Notes under the pieces: model-generated
Told to the model about the DNA's origin: nothing
The model's database searches: none
The model's input: the letters and a program-made list of their open reading frames with translations, nothing else
Shown: piece after piece, positions 60,363 through 64,000 of the stretch
How the letters are laid out: each line of letters opens with the position of its first letter
Position numbering within the stretch: the stretch's first letter is position 1
Assembly (NCBI RefSeq): GCF_000526675.1
Contig: NZ_JAGN01000001.1
Coordinates: 1 to 64,000 of the forward strand
DNA from: Atopobacter phocae ATCC BAA-285
GTDB taxonomy: Bacteria; Bacillota; Bacilli; Lactobacillales; Aerococcaceae
Length of the DNA: 64,000 nt
Direction of reading: 5' to 3'
Translations under genes and position numbers: made by a program

Positions 60363-62477
60363 ATGAGTGAGAAACACGTTTATACATATGAATGGGGTGG
60401 CCGTTTACTACAAGTAGAAATGGGTCAACTAGCAAAACAAGCATCAGGAGCAGTATTAGTGCGTTATGGTGATACAGTTGTTTTAACAGCGGTAGTTGGT
60501 GGGAAAGAACCGTCAAACGCAGGATTTTTTCCGTTAACAGTAAACTATAATGAAAAAATGTATGCTGCAGGTAAAATTCCAGGCGGTTTTATTAAAAGAG
60601 AAGGACGTCCAAGTGAGCATGCGACTTTGACTTCTCGTTTAATCGACCGACCAATTCGTCCAATGTTTGATGAAGGATTTGTCAATGAAGTTCAAATTAC
60701 AAATACGGTAATGTCTGTAGATCCTGATTGTACACCAGAGATGGCTGCAATGCTTGGTTCAAGTTTAGCATTAGGTATTTCTGATATTCCTTTCCATGGG
60801 CCAATCGCAGGAGTTAATGTCGGCCGTGTTAATGGTGAATGGGTATTAAATCCAACTGTCGAACAATCTGAAGCGAGTGACATTGAATTAACAGTTGCAG
60901 GTTCAAAACAAGCGATTAATATGGTTGAAAGCTCAGCGAGTGAAGCTAGTGAAGAAGATATGTTAGCTGCTTTATTATTTGGACATGCGGAAATTCAAAA
61001 ATTGTGTGATTTCCAAGAAAAAATCATTGCAGAAATTGGTCAAGAAAAAATGGATGTTGAATTAGTTACTTTTGATGAAACGTTAAAAGCAGAAATTTTT
61101 AATCAGTACGAGCAAGCCATGTTGACTGCTATACAAACGCATGAAAAATTAGAACGTGAAGAGAATATGTCCGCTGTAAAAGAACTAGCTTTAAAAGAAT
61201 ACGAAGAAAAATTAAATGAAAACGATGAATTTTCTTCAGAAGAAAAAGCGACTTATCTAAAAGAAGTGGGACAATTAATTGAAGAATTAGAAAAAGAATT
61301 AGTTCGTCGATTAATTACAATTGATAAAATTAGACCAGATGGCCGACAAATTGATGAAATTCGTCCACTAGAGTCAGAAGTAGCGCTTTTACCACGTGCG
61401 CATGGTTCAGGACTATTTACACGTGGCCAAACTCAAGCATTAACAGCAGCTACATTAGCGCCTTTAGGAGAATACCAAGTAATTGATGGGTTAGGGCACG
61501 AAGAAGGTAAACGATTCATTCATCATTATAATTTCCCACAATTCTCAGTTGGCTCAACAGGCCGTTCATTTGGGCCAGGTCGTCGTGAAATTGGTCACGG
61601 AGCTTTAGGCGAGCGAGCACTTAAAGAAGTGATTCCAACGCCAGAAGAATTCCCTTATACGATTCGACTTGTTTCTGAAGTACTAGAGTCAAACGGTTCA
61701 TCAAGTCAAGCAAGTATTTGTGCTAGTACATTAGCTTTAATGGATGCAGGAGTACCTATTAAAGCGCCTGTCGCAGGTATTGCCATGGGATTAGTGATGA
61801 GTGGAAAAGATTATACCATTTTAACTGATATCCAAGGATTAGAAGATCATTTGGGAGACATGGACTTTAAAGTTGCGGGAACTAATGCAGGAATTACTGC
61901 ACTCCAAATGGATATTAAAATTCAAGGAATCACACCACAAATTTTAGAAGAAGCTTTAACTCAAGCTAAAAAAGCACGTTTAGAAATCTTAGAAAACTTA
62001 GTCGCTACAATTAGTGAACCACGTCCAGAACTTAGTCCTTACGCTCCAAAAATTGAATTGATTAGTATTCACCCAGACATGATAAAAGTAGTAATCGGTA
62101 GAGGTGGAGAAACAATTAACAAAATTATTGAAGAAACAGGCGTAAAAATCGATATTGATCAAGATGGTAATGTTTCTATTGCTTCAAATGATCAAGATAT
62201 GATTAAACGTGCACGTGACATTATTGAAGACTTGACCCGTGTCATTGAAGTTGGCGACGTTTACGAAGGAACGATTAAACGCATTGAACGATTTGGTGCT
62301 TTTGTTGAAATTGCTTCTGGAAAAGAAGGTCTTGTTCATATTTCTCAAATTTCAAAAGATCGTATTGAAAAAGTAGAAGACGTTTTAAAATTAGGTGATA
62401 AATTAAAAGTTAAAGTGGTTGAAATCGATGACCGTGGACGTATTAATTTATCACATAAAGTTTTAATAACAGAGTAA
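60363..62477 (+). CDS. pnp: Polyribonucleotide nucleotidyltransferase (PNPase)
   Basis: 704 residues. Two RNase PH domains (first core includes [20 protein letters not shown], second includes [18 protein letters not shown] and [19 protein letters not shown]), a KH domain ([19 protein letters not shown] near residue 565) and an S1 domain ([20 protein letters not shown]). It degrades RNA 3'-5' with phosphate. A short ORF precedes it and a terminator follows. Confidence 0.97.
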   Translation: MSEKHVYTYEWGGRLLQVEMGQLAKQASGAVLVRYGDTVVLTAVVGGKEPSNAGFFPLTVNYNEKMYAAGKIPGGFIKREGRPSEHATLTSRLIDRPIRPMFDEGFVNEVQITNTVMSVDPDCTPEMAAMLGSSLALGISDIPFHGPIAGVNVGRVNGEWVLNPTVEQSEASDIELTVAGSKQAINMVESSASEASEEDMLAALLFGHAEIQKLCDFQEKIIAEIGQEKMDVELVTFDETLKAEIFNQYEQAMLTAIQTHEKLEREENMSAVKELALKEYEEKLNENDEFSSEEKATYLKEVGQLIEELEKELVRRLITIDKIRPDGRQIDEIRPLESEVALLPRAHGSGLFTRGQTQALTAATLAPLGEYQVIDGLGHEEGKRFIHHYNFPQFSVGSTGRSFGPGRREIGHGALGERALKEVIPTPEEFPYTIRLVSEVLESNGSSSQASICASTLALMDAGVPIKAPVAGIAMGLVMSGKDYTILTDIQGLEDHLGDMDFKVAGTNAGITALQMDIKIQGITPQILEEALTQAKKARLEILENLVATISEPRPELSPYAPKIELISIHPDMIKVVIGRGGETINKIIEETGVKIDIDQDGNVSIASNDQDMIKRARDIIEDLTRVIEVGDVYEGTIKRIERFGAFVEIASGKEGLVHISQISKDRIEKVEDVLKLGDKLKVKVVEIDDRGRINLSHKVLITE

Positions 62478-62493
62478 ATAATAGGTTAATTCA

Positions 62494-62534
62494 TAAAAAA
62501 GAACGGCAAGGTATACTTGTTCGTTCTTTTTTTG
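62494..62534 (+). terminator. pnp terminator
   Basis: AAAGAACG/CGTTCTTT with extra CAAG/CTTG pairing in the loop and a long T-run. A TATAAT (62546-62551) follows and may belong to the next gene's promoter. Confidence 0.88.
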
Positions 62535-62711
62535 TGTGCATATGTTATAATTGGTAAGAGATTCTACAAATCTAGAAAGAGGCCATTTGATATATTTTAA
62601 TTATTATTAAAGTGTGTAAGTTAAAATGAAAAATTTAAAATGTTAAATACAAGAAATACGTTTTGAATGGTTAGTTTATCATTGGTTAAAAATAAAAAAG
62701 GAGCGAAAAAA

Positions 62712-64000
62712 ATGCCAGATATAAAAATTATTCCCTTAGGTGGGGTACGTGAAGCTGGAAAAAGTTGTTTTATCGTAGAAGTAGATGACGCTATTTTTGT
62801 GCTTGATTGCGGTCTAATGTATCCAGACAATGATTTATTAGGAATCGACGTTGTTATTCCAGATTTCACTTATTTAGAAGAAAATAAAGATCGAATTGAG
62901 GGAATCTTCTTAACGCATGGTCATGCAGATGCGGTTGGAGCTTTACCTTACTTATTAGAAAAAATTCAAGTACCTGTATTTGGAACAGATTTAACAATTG
63001 AACTTGCTAAAATTTACGCAGAAGAAGCAAGTGTCGATGTTAAATTTAACAATTACCATGTGGTTGATTCAGAAACAGAAATTGCTTTTGACAATGGTGT
63101 CCAAATTAGTTTTATTCGAATGACTCATTCCATTCCGGATGCAGTTGCAATTGTTCTTACTACTCAGGCTGGTTCAATTGTATATACTGGAGACTTTAAA
63201 TTTGATCAATCTGCAAAACCAATGTACCAAACAGATTTTGGACGTTTAACAGATGTAGGTGAACAAGGTGTCTTGGCGCTACTTGCTGATTCAAGAGAAG
63301 CTGAATCACCTGTTGAAAATTCAACTGAATATTTGATAAGAGATGAAATTGTAAATATCTTTTTAAATGCACCGGGACGTGTAATTGTTGCTAGCATAGC
63401 AAGCAATATTCATCGACTACAACAAATATTAGAAGCAGCGCACGAAACACGACGTAAAGTATACTTAACTGGTCGCAAATTAGAACGTATTATTGATACA
63501 GCATTAAAAATGGATCGATTAACTCTTCCTGATAAAGATTTAATTGTAGATAAAAAAGAAATAGAAAAATTACCAGATAATGAAGTGTTAATTTTAGAAA
63601 CGGGTGCAATGGGAGAACCTACGCATGCACTTCAACAAATGGCTAAAGGTCGACATAAAGATGTTACTTTAAAACAAGGTGATTATGTATATTTTGCAAC
63701 TACTCCAAATATAGCAATGGAAACAGTACTAGCACAAACAAAAGATTTAATTTATCAGGCTGAAGCAGAAGTTGCCGCTCTACCTAGTCACATTAAACAG
63801 AGTGGACATGCTACTCCAAATGATTTGAAATTATTAATGAACTTGTTGAAGCCTACTTACATTATTCCAGTACTAGGTGATTTCAATAAATTATTAGCTC
63901 AAACCAACTTATCTAAGGAAGTTGGTATCCCTGTACGTAATACTTATGTTGCCACAAATGGGGATATTATATCTTTTGTTGATGGCAAAATGAGAATATC
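62712..64000 (+). CDS. rnjB: RNase J2-like protein, cut by the window end
   Basis: The first 429 codons are visible; ATG 62712 follows AAAGGAGCG. MPDIKIIPLGGVREAGKSCF starts a metallo-beta-lactamase/beta-CASP domain like RNase J. The metal motif reads HGHADAVG instead of [15 protein letters not shown] replaces DSTNSE, SGHATPND replaces SGHGSQEE, and PVLGDFN replaces PVHGEYR. These changes remove catalytic histidines, as is known for J2 of several Firmicutes. It most likely forms a complex with RNase J1 and is weak or inactive itself. The end of the gene is outside the window. Confidence 0.93.
   Translation, partial: MPDIKIIPLGGVREAGKSCFIVEVDDAIFVLDCGLMYPDNDLLGIDVVIPDFTYLEENKDRIEGIFLTHGHADAVGALPYLLEKIQVPVFGTDLTIELAKIYAEEASVDVKFNNYHVVDSETEIAFDNGVQISFIRMTHSIPDAVAIVLTTQAGSIVYTGDFKFDQSAKPMYQTDFGRLTDVGEQGVLALLADSREAESPVENSTEYLIRDEIVNIFLNAPGRVIVASIASNIHRLQQILEAAHETRRKVYLTGRKLERIIDTALKMDRLTLPDKDLIVDKKEIEKLPDNEVLILETGAMGEPTHALQQMAKGRHKDVTLKQGDYVYFATTPNIAMETVLAQTKDLIYQAEAEVAALPSHIKQSGHATPNDLKLLMNLLKPTYIIPVLGDFNKLLAQTNLSKEVGIPVRNTYVATNGDIISFVDGKMRI

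Overview
The window is 64 kb of AT-rich, gene-dense chromosome from a low-GC Gram-positive bacterium, most likely of the order Lactobacillales. The evidence is the gene content and order: IreB, YlaN, YlbG, RNA polymerase epsilon (RpoY), RNase J1 and J2, LiaFSR, a UPF0223 protein, a DUF1831 protein next to a cysteine desulfurase, and a membrane-anchored MsrAB beside CcdA. A member of or near Carnobacteriaceae, Aerococcaceae or Enterococcaceae fits best, but the sequence alone does not settle the family. I see no tRNA, rRNA, CRISPR array, insertion sequence or prophage. Almost everything is ordinary core genome; the unusual material is in leader regions and small elements.

Layout. 0.1-2.1 kb: a probable decayed Rgg-like regulator, a universal stress protein and an SGNH hydrolase. 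2.1-2.4 kb: a 6S RNA gene on the minus strand. 2.5-24.9 kb: the rarA - cysteine desulfurase - mnmA - recD2 - alaS - ireB - ruvX - DUF1292 - mltG - udk - greA block that is also conserved in Bacillus, interrupted by a MATE exporter, a PyrR-attenuated pyrF-pyrE pair and an MFS transporter, and followed by the cell-envelope stress system liaFSR. 25.1-28.5 kb, minus strand: rpoY-rnjA, a HAD phosphatase and def. 28.9-33.8 kb: the four-gene pyruvate dehydrogenase operon. 33.9-38.2 kb: a small HTH regulator facing a two-gene heterodimeric ABC exporter, separated by 600 bases dense in regulatory structure. 38.4-42.7 kb: a two-component system continuous with ccdA, a thioredoxin-like lipoprotein and msrAB, which together look like an extracytoplasmic methionine-sulfoxide repair pathway. 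42.8-50.2 kb: UPF0223, suhB-like, typA, ylaN, ftsW, a YlbC-like protein, ylbG, rsmD and coaD. 50.4-57.2 kb: an SDR enzyme, a lipoprotein, comEA-comEC (DNA uptake), holA and a CPBP protease. 57.2-64 kb: rpsT (minus), uvrB, rpsO, pnp and an RNase J2 gene cut by the window end.

How the parts connect. RNase J1, RNase J2 and PNPase give a nearly complete RNA turnover set. The J2 copy has lost active-site histidines, so it is probably a partner of J1 more than a nuclease. Several genes are preceded by cis-acting RNA structure: a PyrR attenuator before pyrF, a short leader ORF plus terminator before the ABC exporter, a short leader ORF before pnp, and a structured rpsO leader.

Best candidates for something undescribed: (i) the exporter leader, where the ribosome-binding site of a 19-residue ORF can pair with the ORF's own end, followed by a 12-bp terminator; (ii) the perfect 11-bp inverted repeat inside the promoter of the neighbouring HTH gene; (iii) the translated leader ORF before pnp; (iv) the FGE-like protein translationally coupled to recD2.
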